Source: Streptomyces sp. MUM 203J (GTDB lineage: Bacteria > Actinomycetota > Actinomycetes > Streptomycetales > Streptomycetaceae). Taken from it: a DNA stretch of 64,000 nt. The position numbers were made by a program, and so were the translations under genes. Every line of letters starts with the position of its first letter. Positions within the stretch are counted from its first letter, which is position 1. The stretch is from contig NZ_JADWYO010000006.1 in the NCBI RefSeq assembly GCF_022414595.1, forward strand, positions 103,547 through 167,546, written 5' to 3'. Under the pieces are notes generated by a model. That model did not search any database. It had not been told where the DNA came from and saw nothing but the letters and a program-made list of their open reading frames with translations. Positions 49,053 to 57,720 of the stretch are shown here, in pieces.

Positions 49053-50750
49053 TCAGTTGCGCCAGACGTCGTTCAGGGTGACCCGGCCGTCGGCGGGGAC
49101 GGTGGCGGTACGGTTGGCGCCGCTCTCCCAGGTGACGTTGCCGGAGGCGTCCTTGCGGATGTACTTGTACGCGAAGGTGGTCCCGGCGGGCAGGTCCACG
49201 TCGAGTTTCCACACGGGGTACGCGGCGGGGTCGAGCTTCGGGGCGGCACCGGTGTTCCAGCCGCCGAGAGCGGACTGGTCGCCGGTGACGTAGATGTTCT
49301 CGCCCCACACGGTGGTGGCCTCGACACCGAAGGAGGCGCCGGCGGTGACGGGGGTGCCGGAGCCGTCACAGTCGCGGGCGCCCGCATGCAGGGCGAGCGC
49401 GGTGTCCGGCCCGAGGGTGGCGGTGAACCGCCCGGCGGAGTCGACGGTGACGGGCTTGCCGCTCTGCACGTCGCAGTAGGTGCCGGAGGCCAGGGAGGAC
49501 TGGAAGGTCCGGGTCAGGGACCCGCCCTCGTGGTTGACGGCGACGAAGCCCTTGTCCCCGCGCCCGAAGGCGATGGCGTTGGCGCCGTTGTCCCACCAGT
49601 GCGTGACACCCTGACCGCGGGTCACGTTCCGGAAGGCGACCATGGACCTGATCTCGGGCCAGTCGTGCTGGCACTTCCAGCCGTCGCTGTAACAGGCGCT
49701 GACCTGACCGCCGTTGGGCGGACCGGCGTCGTGGTCGGAGAACGCGTAGCCGGAGTGGACGTCCGGAGAGCCGTAGGGCCACGCCAGCATGAACACGCTG
49801 GCGAGCGTGTAGGCGGCGCCGTCCTTGTAGTTGAGGGTGTCACCACCCCGCTCGGTGTCGTGGTTGTCGACGAACACGGCGGACTGGCCGGAGGGCATGA
49901 AGCCCCAGCCCTCACCGAAGTTCTTCAGGTAGGCGAGCTTGTCGCCGCCGGTGAAGACCTGCTTGAGCGCCCGGCCGTACCGGAACTCCTGCACATCGCC
50001 GTTGCCGAGGTACTCGCTGGGGGAGACGGCCTCGCCGGCCCCGTGTATGGCCTCCTGCTTCCAGTAGGCGTTCGGGTCGGTGAGTCTGCTCTTGACAGCG
50101 GCGAGGTCGTCGGCGGCCATGTGCTTGACCGCGTCGACCCGGAAGCCGTCGACGCCGAGGGAGAGCAGGTCGTTCATGTACGCGGCGATGCGCCCGCGCA
50201 CGTGGTCCGACCCGGTGTCCAGGTCGGACAGCCGCACCAGCTCGCAGTTCTGGACGTCGTAGCGGTCCTGGTAGTTGCCGATCGGCTGGCGGCAGCCGTG
50301 GAAGTCGGCGTCGGAGTAGATCCCCGGGTACCCGTACTTCGTGTACGAGGACCCGCCGGTCCCGACCCCGTTTCCGGCGGCCATGTGGTTGATGACGGTG
50401 TCCGCGACGACTTCGACACCTGCGGCGTGACAGGTGTCGATCATGTTCTTGAAGGCGGCGCGGTCGCCGAGCCGCCCGGCGATCCGGTAGCTGACGGGCT
50501 GGTACGAGGTCCACCACTGGGACCCCTGTATGTGCTCCTGCGGGGGTGAGACCTGGACGTACCCGTACCCGGCGGGCCCGAGGCTGTCGGTACACGCCTT
50601 GGCGACCGAGTCGAACTTCCACTCGAACATCACGGCGGTGACGTCCTTGTCGCCGGGCGCGGCGGCCTGCGCTGCCTGGCTGGGTGCCGTGACGCCGAGC
50701 GCCGCTCCTGCGACGACGGCGAGGACGGCGGCCATGGTTCTCCTGGCCAT
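49053..50750 (-). CDS. Secreted alpha-amylase with CBM20 starch-binding domain
   Basis: This 565-residue enzyme has a signal peptide (cleavage near AAQAAAP, residue 30), a GH13 catalytic barrel ([13 protein letters not shown], nucleophile in [10 protein letters not shown] near 205, [12 protein letters not shown] near 300) and a C-terminal CBM20 domain (about residues 465-565; [20 protein letters not shown]). It is the classic Streptomyces amylase layout. GAGGA lies just before ATG 50750. A promoter and CTTGC-type repeats lie upstream, indicating MalR control. The pullulanase follows. Confidence 0.95.
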   Translation of the reverse strand: MARRTMAAVLAVVAGAALGVTAPSQAAQAAAPGDKDVTAVMFEWKFDSVAKACTDSLGPAGYGYVQVSPPQEHIQGSQWWTSYQPVSYRIAGRLGDRAAFKNMIDTCHAAGVEVVADTVINHMAAGNGVGTGGSSYTKYGYPGIYSDADFHGCRQPIGNYQDRYDVQNCELVRLSDLDTGSDHVRGRIAAYMNDLLSLGVDGFRVDAVKHMAADDLAAVKSRLTDPNAYWKQEAIHGAGEAVSPSEYLGNGDVQEFRYGRALKQVFTGGDKLAYLKNFGEGWGFMPSGQSAVFVDNHDTERGGDTLNYKDGAAYTLASVFMLAWPYGSPDVHSGYAFSDHDAGPPNGGQVSACYSDGWKCQHDWPEIRSMVAFRNVTRGQGVTHWWDNGANAIAFGRGDKGFVAVNHEGGSLTRTFQSSLASGTYCDVQSGKPVTVDSAGRFTATLGPDTALALHAGARDCDGSGTPVTAGASFGVEATTVWGENIYVTGDQSALGGWNTGAAPKLDPAAYPVWKLDVDLPAGTTFAYKYIRKDASGNVTWESGANRTATVPADGRVTLNDVWRN

Positions 50751-50839
50751 GATTCCTCCTGGGGAAGGGAGGTGCGGATGCAGTGGGGGCAGCCTCGTAC
50801 GGCAACGCGCCATGCCCGCAAGGCCGGTGGATGAAGATT

Positions 50840-50861
50840 CTTGCTGCAAGACGGCAGCAAG
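50840..50861 (-). promoter_or_regulatory. Candidate MalR operator in amylase leader
   Basis: CTTGCTGCAAG-ACG-GCAGCAAG, a pair of CTTGC/GCAAG elements, lies just after the predicted -10 on the minus strand, where a repressor would block elongation. The same elements occur between malR and malE. Confidence 0.65.
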
Positions 50862-50875
50862 ACTTTTCGGACGTG

Positions 50876-50904
50876 ACCGTACGAGCCGCGTGGCGCAAGG
50901 TCAA
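50876..50904 (-). promoter_or_regulatory. Promoter of the alpha-amylase gene
   Basis: Reading leftward, TTGACC (50904-50899) and TACGGT (50881-50876) are 17 bases apart, a good match to the housekeeping sigma consensus. The ATG is about 125 bases downstream. Confidence 0.7.
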
Positions 50905-50965
50905 CCCTTTCGACACGCCCCTCTTACTCCCGGGTCACATCCCGGAAACCCGCGAGATTCACGGT

Positions 50966-51005
50966 CTGCAAGCTCTTTCGCAAGTAATTGCAGTGGTGTT
51001 ACGTT
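50966..51005. promoter_or_regulatory. Second mal-type repeat cluster, with a possible rightward promoter
   Basis: CTGCAAG (50966), GCAAG (50980) and TTGCAG (50988) are followed by TTACGTTC (50999-51006), with CTTTCG upstream. The arrangement resembles the malE promoter (CTTTCG then TTACGTTC), and it points toward the NUDIX gene. It also lies 60 bases above the amylase promoter and could be an upstream operator. Confidence 0.5.
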
Positions 51006-51222
51006 CGACCGCGACTCCGGTCCGGCCGGCCGGAGGGTTCCGGCCACCCGGCCGCCACCCCACGCGCCCGGCCGGCCGGTCCGGTCACTCCGGGAGGCCC
51101 GGGGCCACTGAAGACCCCGCCGCCCCTGAAACCGGGGCGGTCCCGGGCCCCCGGCGCCGAAGGGGGCGGACCCCGTCCGTCTGACATGCTGTTGCTCCCC
51201 TACCGGAGGAGCGGCGCCGCCC

Positions 51223-51756
51223 ATGCAGTGGAAGACCCACGGCGAGCGACAGGTCTACACCGACCCCTGGGTGAGGCTGAGCCTGGTGGACGTCCAGCAG
51301 CCGGACGGCCGCCGCCTGGACTACAGCGTCGTACGGCTCCGCCACCTCGCCGTCGCGGCCGTGGTCAACGACCGCCGCGAAGTCCTGATGATGTGGCGGC
51401 ACCGCTTCATCACCGACACGTGGGCGTGGGAACTCCCGATGGGGCTGGTCGAGGACGGCGAAACCCCCGCGCAGGCCGCGGCCCGCGAGGTCCTGGAGGA
51501 GACCGGCTGGCGCCCCGGCCCCCTGCGTCCCCTGATCTACGCGGAACCCGCCAACGGCATCACCGACGCCCAGCACCACGTCTTCCGCGCCGACACCGCG
51601 ACCCGCGTCGGCCCGCCCACGGAGCGGAACGAGTCCGACCGCATCGAGTGGATCCCCCTGTCCCGCATCCGCTCCATGATCGACCACCGCGACATCGTGA
51701 GCAGCGCCTCGCTCGTGGGCCTCCTCCACCTTCTCCTGGACCAGACGACGGGCTGA
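51223..51756 (+). CDS. NUDIX hydrolase
   Basis: This 177-residue protein has the NUDIX box GLVEDGETPAQAAAREVLEETGW read as G...EL/E (GLVEDGETPAQAAAREVLEE, residues 74-93, matches Gx5Ex7REUxEExGU). The layout (WRHRFITDTWAWELPMG) suits ADP-ribose or nucleoside-diphosphate sugar pyrophosphatases. GGAGGAGC precedes ATG 51223. It is divergent from the amylase across 472 bases that hold only promoter elements. Confidence 0.88.
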   Translation: MQWKTHGERQVYTDPWVRLSLVDVQQPDGRRLDYSVVRLRHLAVAAVVNDRREVLMMWRHRFITDTWAWELPMGLVEDGETPAQAAAREVLEETGWRPGPLRPLIYAEPANGITDAQHHVFRADTATRVGPPTERNESDRIEWIPLSRIRSMIDHRDIVSSASLVGLLHLLLDQTTG

Positions 51757-52002
51757 CGCGCGCCCCGGAACGGCACAGCCCCGGGGCCCGGTGGGGCGCA
51801 GGCCTGACGGAGCCGCTGAAGCCGGCCCCCTCACACGCTCCGGCAAACCGGCGCGGCCCGACCCCGCTCCCGCCGGTCCCGTGTCCGCCCGCACGGCGGA
51901 GCCGGCCCTGACAGGGACACCCGCCCGGACTCCGTGTTATCCGCGCCCGCGGCAGGCCCGCGCACGGCGGCGACGACCGGCGGCCGACCCGTCGGACACG
52001 CG

Positions 52003-53553
52003 TCACCCGGGCCTCCGCGGCGTCCCGGCAGGTGCCCCCAGTGCCTGTACCTCCGCGTAGGAGAGGGCCGCGGGTTCCGTCGGCAGGCCGTCGCGGACGG
52101 CGCTCGCGCCGGCCGCGGCCGCCGCCAGGGCGCTGCGGTACAGCAGAGAGCCGAGACTGATCCTGCGCACGCCCCACGCGGCCAGCTCCGTGATGCCGGG
52201 TCCGGTCGGCGTGTACAGGATGTTCAGCGGGACGGTGAGGCCTGCCGTCAGCGCGGCGATCCCGTCCGGATCCGACAGCCCCGGCACGAATGCCCCGTCC
52301 GCACCGGCCTGTTCGTACACCGCGAGACGCGTCCCGGTCTCCTCCTCCCGGCATCCGAGCCAGTAGGTGTCGGTGCGAGCGTTCACGAACAGCGCGGGCG
52401 CGGCGGCCTTGACCGCGGCGATCTTCGCAGCGTGCAGTTCCACGGGGGCGAGCGTGCCGTCCGCGCGCCCGTCTTCGAGGTTGATCCCCGCGGCGCCCGC
52501 GTCGTACAGCCTCGCGGCCAGCTCGGCCACCTCCTCCGGGTCATCGCTGAAACCCCCTTCGACGTCGACGGTGAACAGAAAGGAGCCCTGTCCCAGCCGA
52601 CGGGCCAGAGCCAGGGTGTCCTCGGCGGTCGCCGCCGTCCCGTCCGGCAGTCCGGCTGCCGCGGCCACGCCGAGACTCGTGGTGCCGATCGCCGGGAAGC
52701 CCCGCGCCGACAGAAGGGCGGCGGAGGCGTGGTCCCAGGCGTTGGGGAGCAGCAGCGGGGCCACCTGGTCGTGCAGACGGGCGAAGGCGGTCCGCGGGCG
52801 CCGGAGCAGGCCGTCGGCCATGGCTAGGGCGTGAGCCCGGCCGGGGCAGATCCGCGGCGGTGCGCCGAAGGTGAGGGGCACGGGGTGCGCACGGTTGGCC
52901 GTCGCAAGATCCAGAAGCACCACATCGCCCTCGGCGATCTCCCGGCCGGCGACCCGGGTGGCACGAGCGGCGACCCGGCGCATGGCCGCCACCGGCGGGA
53001 CTTCCCGGAGCACCCGGGCCAGCGGCACGTCGCCGCCCGCGTCCGCGGCCTCCACCAGCGCGGCCGTCGCCGCGCAGGCCTGCACCAGCAGGCCGATACG
53101 GTTGGCGGCGGCCTCCAGGGCGGGTTCCTCCGCGGGCCCTGGCGCCAGCTGCGCCACCAGCCGGGCCACCGCCTCGTCCGCGGCCGCGTCCGCACCTCCG
53201 AAATAGGCCCCGGCCACCACGGCCACCGCCTCGGCGACCGCCCCGGGCTCCGGCATCCCCAGAGCCTCGGCAAGGGTGCGCACCACCCGTAGCCGGACCT
53301 CCCCCTCGGGTCCTGCCGCAACCGCCCGTCGCAGCATGGCGGGCTCCAGACGGGCCAGTTCGGCCTCCACCAGAGCCCGTCGTCTCCGGTGCGCCGCACC
53401 GGAGCTGAACCGGGCCACGGTGGCACGCAGCCACGCGACGCCGGCAACGGCCGGATCACCGTCCGCAGCAGGCAGCTCCGGGACGAGCGCCGGATCGGCG
53501 AGGGCCTCCGAGATGTCCGCAGCGCGGTCGAACTCATGCGTCATGTGCGTCAT
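52003..53553 (-). CDS. P450-like domain fused to isocitrate lyase/PEP mutase-family domain
   Basis: This 516-residue protein is an in-frame fusion. Residues 1-245 resemble the C-terminal two-thirds of a cytochrome P450: I-helix-like LLVQACAATAALVEA, VAARATRVAGREIAEGDVVL, and the heme-Cys loop FGAPPRICPGRAHALA near 227. Residues 247-516 are an isocitrate lyase/PEP mutase-type barrel (PLLLPNAWDHASAALL, VDVEGGFSDD, INLEDG, VNARTDTYW). The P450 part lacks the N-terminal half and a clear ExxR. Reactions are unknown. ATG 53553 is chosen, with 53544 an alternative. Divergent from an ArsR gene. Confidence 0.75.
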   Translation of the reverse strand: MTHMTHEFDRAADISEALADPALVPELPAADGDPAVAGVAWLRATVARFSSGAAHRRRRALVEAELARLEPAMLRRAVAAGPEGEVRLRVVRTLAEALGMPEPGAVAEAVAVVAGAYFGGADAAADEAVARLVAQLAPGPAEEPALEAAANRIGLLVQACAATAALVEAADAGGDVPLARVLREVPPVAAMRRVAARATRVAGREIAEGDVVLLDLATANRAHPVPLTFGAPPRICPGRAHALAMADGLLRRPRTAFARLHDQVAPLLLPNAWDHASAALLSARGFPAIGTTSLGVAAAAGLPDGTAATAEDTLALARRLGQGSFLFTVDVEGGFSDDPEEVAELAARLYDAGAAGINLEDGRADGTLAPVELHAAKIAAVKAAAPALFVNARTDTYWLGCREEETGTRLAVYEQAGADGAFVPGLSDPDGIAALTAGLTVPLNILYTPTGPGITELAAWGVRRISLGSLLYRSALAAAAAGASAVRDGLPTEPAALSYAEVQALGAPAGTPRRPG

Positions 53554-53574
53554 GGCCCGGACGCTAGGGCCGCA

Positions 53575-53598
53575 ACGGTTCGGGGTTCCCCGAACCGT
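53575..53598. promoter_or_regulatory. ArsR operator palindrome
   Basis: ACGGTTCGGGG-TT-CCCCGAACCGT is a perfect 11-bp inverted repeat lying 21 bases above the P450-PEP mutase start and 12 bases above the ArsR start. It is probably the operator for both. Confidence 0.75.
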
Positions 53599-53610
53599 CC
53601 GTGCGCCATC

Positions 53611-54294
53611 ATGAACCTCATGCCCCCTCTCGCCGAGACCGCCGGCCTGTTCGCCGACCGCACCCGGGCCGCCTTCTGCCAGGCGCTGCTCGACGGCCGT
53701 GCCTGGACGGCGGGTGAGCTCGCCCGGCACGCGGGGGTGCGGGCCTCCACCGCCAGCGAGCAGCTCTCCCGGCTCATCGCGGGCGGACTGCTGACCGAGG
53801 AACGCCAGGGCCGGCATCGCTACGTCCGGCTGGCCGGCCCGGAGGCAGCGGCCCTGGTCGAAGCCCTCACCTCGTACGCCCCGGACACCCCGCACCCGCG
53901 GGGGCTGCGCGAGTCGGTGCGGCTCAGCGCCGAGGCGCGGGCCCGCACCTGCTACGACCACCTGGCGGGGCGACTGGGCGTGATCCTGGCGGACGCGATG
54001 ACCGCCCGAGGCCTGGTCGCCACCGACTCCGGGCTCGCCGTCACCGTGGAGGGCCGGGCATGGCTGGCCGACGCCCTGGGCCACAGGCCGCCCCCAGGTT
54101 CCCGGAGGCCCCTTGTGCGGGCCTGCCTGGACTGGACGGAGCGTCGGCCCCATCTCGCCGGAGCGCTGGGCGCGGCTCTGTGCGCCACCGCGCTGGACCG
54201 GCAGTGGGTGCGGCGAGTCGGCTCCGGGCGCGCTGTGAAGGTGACACCGCAAGGCGCCCGGGCGTTCCGGGAGCTGCTGGGCGCCGAGGTATAG
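53611..54294 (+). CDS. ArsR-family transcriptional regulator
   Basis: This 227-residue winged-helix regulator has WTAGELARHAGVRASTASEQ (residues 33-52, recognition helix) and LTEERQGRHRYVRLAG (wing) at the N-terminus, with an extra helical domain. It lacks the CxC metal site of true ArsR, so an organic or redox signal is more likely. Start ATG 53611 or ATG 53620. Divergent from the P450-PEP mutase fusion across a palindrome. Confidence 0.87.
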   Translation: MNLMPPLAETAGLFADRTRAAFCQALLDGRAWTAGELARHAGVRASTASEQLSRLIAGGLLTEERQGRHRYVRLAGPEAAALVEALTSYAPDTPHPRGLRESVRLSAEARARTCYDHLAGRLGVILADAMTARGLVATDSGLAVTVEGRAWLADALGHRPPPGSRRPLVRACLDWTERRPHLAGALGAALCATALDRQWVRRVGSGRAVKVTPQGARAFRELLGAEV

Positions 54295-54486
54295 CCGAGC
54301 CGCGCGAACGTTCCGCACCGGGCGGGGCGGTGCGCGTGGGCATCGGGAAGCGCGGCGCCGTCCCCGAGGAGGCGGCGCTCCCTGAGAGTCCCTCACCCGT
54401 CGCCGTCCCGCACCCTCCTTCACGCGGTCACGGGCCGGTCCGGCACAATCGCAGTCGACCGGGCGTGCGACTGTGGGGGTGGGATC

Positions 54487-55149
54487 GTGTGGAGTTCTGA
54501 CTCGCGAAGCCGGCGTAGGGACATACCGGACGCGCCGGAGCTGGTGGCGGCGGCTGCCGAGAGTCCCGGTGGCAGCGTCGCCGAGATCGACCCGAGGTAC
54601 ATCGGCGACCCGAACGGCTACGTGCCTCCCGAAGCGATCCGCGGTGCGTGGCTGGTGGACGGCAGCGGGAAACTGACAGGGGAGTACCAGGAGAATCCCC
54701 GTCACGGAGTGCCGCAGGACGACTTCAGCAAGCTCACTGATCCCGACCACTGGCTTGGCTGGCTCGGTGACGATCCCGCGACCGCCGTCCGGAAGGGCAT
54801 CGAAGAGTCCTTGCGCGCCCAGGTGGCGGACGCGGTCGTCGAGTGGGTCAAGATCCTCGAAACGCCCCGGTTCTTCACCGGTGGGCGTCGGCAGTCCGAC
54901 GACGATGAGGCCATCCTGGTCACCCGCGCGGCACTCGCCGCACCGTTCGCGTTGTCCGTGCGCACGGCGCAGCACGGACGCTCCGTCCTCCTGGGGGTGT
55001 TCTCCTGGGCGGCGGTGAACCTCGCGACACCCGAAGTCCGCAGGGACCGGCACTGGTTCGACCTGGACGTGGGGCTGGACTGGGCCGGGGAACGGCTTCA
55101 GGAGCGCATCTACGAGATCGACGGCGACGACGGCACCGCCGGACGGTAG
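54487..55149 (+). CDS. Hypothetical cytoplasmic protein
   Basis: This 220-residue protein starts at GTG 54487 (GGGGGTGGG before it). It has acidic character, VPPEAIRGAWLVDGSGKLTG and HWLGWLGDD near the centre, and no membrane or signal segment. It is encoded on the plus strand between the ArsR gene and the ene-reductase. I do not recognise the family; Streptomyces have conserved hypotheticals of this type, including immunity-like proteins. Confidence 0.7.
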   Translation: MWSSDSRSRRRDIPDAPELVAAAAESPGGSVAEIDPRYIGDPNGYVPPEAIRGAWLVDGSGKLTGEYQENPRHGVPQDDFSKLTDPDHWLGWLGDDPATAVRKGIEESLRAQVADAVVEWVKILETPRFFTGGRRQSDDDEAILVTRAALAAPFALSVRTAQHGRSVLLGVFSWAAVNLATPEVRRDRHWFDLDVGLDWAGERLQERIYEIDGDDGTAGR

Positions 55150-55398
55150 GGCGGCGGTGCCGGTCCGGACCGGTGGCCGCAGCGGATGCATGACGCCGTA
55201 GGCGCCTCTGGCGCGGAGGGGGCGGTCCGAACCCGCGACCGGCGGACGGACTGCCCCCTTCGTGCACCGTGCGACCACGCGGGAGACGGGCGCAGCTGCG
55301 AGGAGTTCCCGCCGCTGCACCACCCGGCGGAACGAGGCACACCGCCGGTCAGCGTCTCCGGGCCCTCAGGGACAGGGCGGACGCCGCCCGGTGCGGCA

Positions 55399-56526
55399 CT
55401 AGCTCAGCGTCTGCAGCGCCGCCGCGTCGTACGGCTTCAGCTCGTCGGTCCGTCCCGACAGGACCTTGGACGCCCACTCGGGGTCCTGGAGCAGGGCCCG
55501 GCCGACGGCGACCATGTCGAACTCGTCGCGTTCCATGCGGTCGAGGAGGTTGTCGAGGCTGCCGAGCTCGGCGCCCTGTCCCGCGAACGCGTGGATGAAG
55601 TCGCCGTCGAGGCCGACCGAGCCGACGGTGATGGTGGGCCTGCCGGTGAGCTTCCTGGTCCAACCCGCCAGGTTGAGGTCCGAGCCCTCGAACTCAGGGA
55701 GCCAGTAGCGGCGGGTCGAAGCGTGGAAGACGTCGACGCCGGCCGCGGCGAGCGGGCTCAGGACCGCCTCCAGTGCCTCCGGGGTCTCCGCGAGCCTCGC
55801 GTCGTAGGCGTCCTGCTTCCACTGCGAGTAGCGGAAGATCACCGGGAACTCGGGCGAGACGGCCTCGCGGACCGCGGCCACGATCTCGGCCGCGAACTTC
55901 GTACGGGCCACGGGGTCGCCGCCGTAGGAGTCGGTACGTCGGTTCGTCCCCGCCCACAGGAACTGGTCGAGCAGGTAGCCGTGGGCGCCGTGCAGTTCGA
56001 CCCCGTCGAAGCCGATGCGCTCGGCGTCCGCGGCGGCCCGGGCGAAGGCCCCGATGACCTCGTCCAGGTCGCTCCGGGTCATCGCCCGTCCGGTGCCCTC
56101 GGTGCCGTCGGTGCGGATGCCGGAGGGGCCCATGGCGGGGGCGGCGGCGAAGGGCGGGTCGCCCTGATTGCGCACCATGCCGATGTGCCACAGCTGCGGC
56201 ACGATCGTGCCGCCCGCCTCGTGGACGGCGGCGGCGACCTTCGCCCACCCCGCCAGCTGCTCCTCACCGTGGAACCGCGGCACCCGGTCGCTCTGCCCGG
56301 CCGACTCGTGGCCGACGTAGGTCCCCTCGGTGACGATCAGGCCCACCCCCGCGGCGGCGCGACGGGCGTAGTAGGAACGCACGTCCTCACCGGGAACGCC
56401 GCCGGGGGAGAACATGCGCGTCATCGGCGCCATCACGATGCGGTTCGGGACGGTCAGGCCGTTCAGTGCGATGGGCCGGGACAGGAACTGGGCCGCGCGG
56501 GAGGCGGGGGACGCGGTGACGGTCAC
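55399..56526 (-). CDS. NADH:flavin oxidoreductase, old yellow enzyme (ene-reductase)
   Basis: This 375-residue FMN enzyme reduces activated C=C bonds. Visible features: VPNRIVMAPMTRMFSPGGVP near residue 26, GLIVTEGTYV, QLWHIGMV (near 110), GFDGVELHGAHGYLLDQFLW (Tyr proton donor, near 175), and FDMVAVGRALLQDP. GTG 56526 has GAGGAG about 9 bases upstream. Divergent from a MarR gene, with two matched operators between, so probably induced by an electrophile. Confidence 0.93.
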   Translation of the reverse strand: MTVTASPASRAAQFLSRPIALNGLTVPNRIVMAPMTRMFSPGGVPGEDVRSYYARRAAAGVGLIVTEGTYVGHESAGQSDRVPRFHGEEQLAGWAKVAAAVHEAGGTIVPQLWHIGMVRNQGDPPFAAAPAMGPSGIRTDGTEGTGRAMTRSDLDEVIGAFARAAADAERIGFDGVELHGAHGYLLDQFLWAGTNRRTDSYGGDPVARTKFAAEIVAAVREAVSPEFPVIFRYSQWKQDAYDARLAETPEALEAVLSPLAAAGVDVFHASTRRYWLPEFEGSDLNLAGWTRKLTGRPTITVGSVGLDGDFIHAFAGQGAELGSLDNLLDRMERDEFDMVAVGRALLQDPEWASKVLSGRTDELKPYDAAALQTLS

Positions 56527-56562
56527 AGGGAGCGCTCCTCGTAGCTACTTGACAACCTTGAT

Positions 56563-56619
56563 GCTTGAGAACGTCAAGCAATGCTGGAGACGGTAGAGGC
56601 TGATATTTGAAGTAGTCAA
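56563..56619. promoter_or_regulatory. Two MarR operators, TTGA-N5-TCAA
   Basis: TTGA-GAACG-TCAA (56565-56577; arms extend to GCTTGA/TCAAGC) and TTGA-AGTAG-TCAA (56607-56619) are exactly 42 bases apart, four helical turns. They lie between the ene-reductase and MarR genes. Confidence 0.7.
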
Positions 56620-56652
56620 GTTTCCGGGCGCGGAGCGGATAGAGTGGCGCTC

Positions 56653-57084
56653 ATGACGGAAGCTCCTCGCGTCGACACGGCCCAGCTCATGGAGCTGCTC
56701 TCGGTGTCGCTCGGCGTCTACTACGCCGACTTCGCGGCTGCGGCGGCGAGTGAGAACCTCACAGCGAGCCAGGGCAAGGCGCTGACCGTGCTGCGCCGGG
56801 GTCCCGCTCCGATGCGCGCCCTGGCCGCGACCATGGGCTGCGACGCCTCCAACGTGACCGGGATCATCGACCGCCTGGAGAAGCGCGGCCTCGTGCGCCG
56901 CGAGGCCGCAGCGTCCGACCGGCGCGTGAAGAACGTCGTCCTCACGGCGGAGGGGGAGCGGGTCGCCGACGCGATCAGCGTGAGGATGCGCACCACGCGG
57001 GACGGCCTGGACAGGCTCAGCGAGCAGGACCGGGACGACCTGTACGCCCTGCTGGAACGGGTTTTCGCCGGGCCCGCCGCCTGA
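56653..57084 (+). CDS. MarR-family transcriptional regulator
   Basis: This 143-residue protein has the MarR winged helix: MRALAATMGCDASNVTGIID (residues 55-74) and the wing RREAAASDRRVKNVVLTAEG. A Cys is near residue 64 in the recognition region. It probably represses itself and the divergent ene-reductase. ATG 56653 is chosen; GTG 56644 is possible. Confidence 0.9.
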   Translation: MTEAPRVDTAQLMELLSVSLGVYYADFAAAAASENLTASQGKALTVLRRGPAPMRALAATMGCDASNVTGIIDRLEKRGLVRREAAASDRRVKNVVLTAEGERVADAISVRMRTTRDGLDRLSEQDRDDLYALLERVFAGPAA

Positions 57085-57212
57085 CCGGGACGGCCCGCGG
57101 CGGCCGTCGGCCCGTCACACCGGGCCCTGCGCCTCTCCCGGTCCCGGCCGGACCGCGTACCCGTGACGGAAACCGCGGGAGTCACACCCGACCGGCTCCG
57201 TACACTGCCGGC

Positions 57213-57596
57213 ATGGCATGCCGCATCAGTGAGCTGATCCTCGACTGCGCCGACCCCGAACGGCTCGCCGCCTTCTGGAGTGAGGTCCTCGGCTACGTCG
57301 AGATCGGCAGGGAAGACGACGGAAGCATCGAGATCGGGCCGCCCGGCACCGGCTTCGGCGGCCCGCAGCCCACCCTCGTCCTCAGCCCCACCGACACCCC
57401 CCGGGCCGGGAGGCTGCCCCTGCACATCGACGTGAACCCCACCGACCGCGACCAGGGCGCCGAACTGGAACGCCTGCTCGCCCTCGGCGCCAGGCCCGCC
57501 GACGTCGGCCAGACCGGCAGGGAGGACTGGCACGTCCTGGCAGACCCCGAAGGCAACGAGTTCTGCCTCCTGCGCCGCCGTCTCCAGCCCCTCTGA
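57213..57596 (+). CDS. VOC-family (glyoxalase-like) protein
   Basis: This 127-residue two-repeat protein of the vicinal-oxygen-chelate fold has LDCADPERLAAFWSEVLGY near the start, LPLHIDVNPTDRDQGAELER, and WHVLADPEGNEFCLL at the end. In Streptomyces such short members often carry no known substrate. ATG 57213. The terminator between it and glnA serves both convergent genes. Confidence 0.87.
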   Translation: MACRISELILDCADPERLAAFWSEVLGYVEIGREDDGSIEIGPPGTGFGGPQPTLVLSPTDTPRAGRLPLHIDVNPTDRDQGAELERLLALGARPADVGQTGREDWHVLADPEGNEFCLLRRRLQPL

Positions 57597-57649
57597 CGTC
57601 CGCCTCCCCCCGGGCCCGGGAGCTGCCCGGCACAGCCCGGGAAAGCCGA

Positions 57650-57712
57650 CGAGGGCTGCCACCCGACTGTGGGGTGGCAGCCCTCGGAGCTGTCTCCGGC
57701 CTCAGGCCGGAG
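57650..57712. terminator. Double terminator between VOC gene and glnA
   Basis: CGAGGGCTGCCACCC (57650-57664) is an exact complement of 57672-57686 around GACTGTG. A second hairpin, CTCCGGCC-TCA-GGCCGGAG (57694-57712), follows. They lie between convergent genes. Confidence 0.9.
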
Positions 57713-57720
57713 GGGGACTG

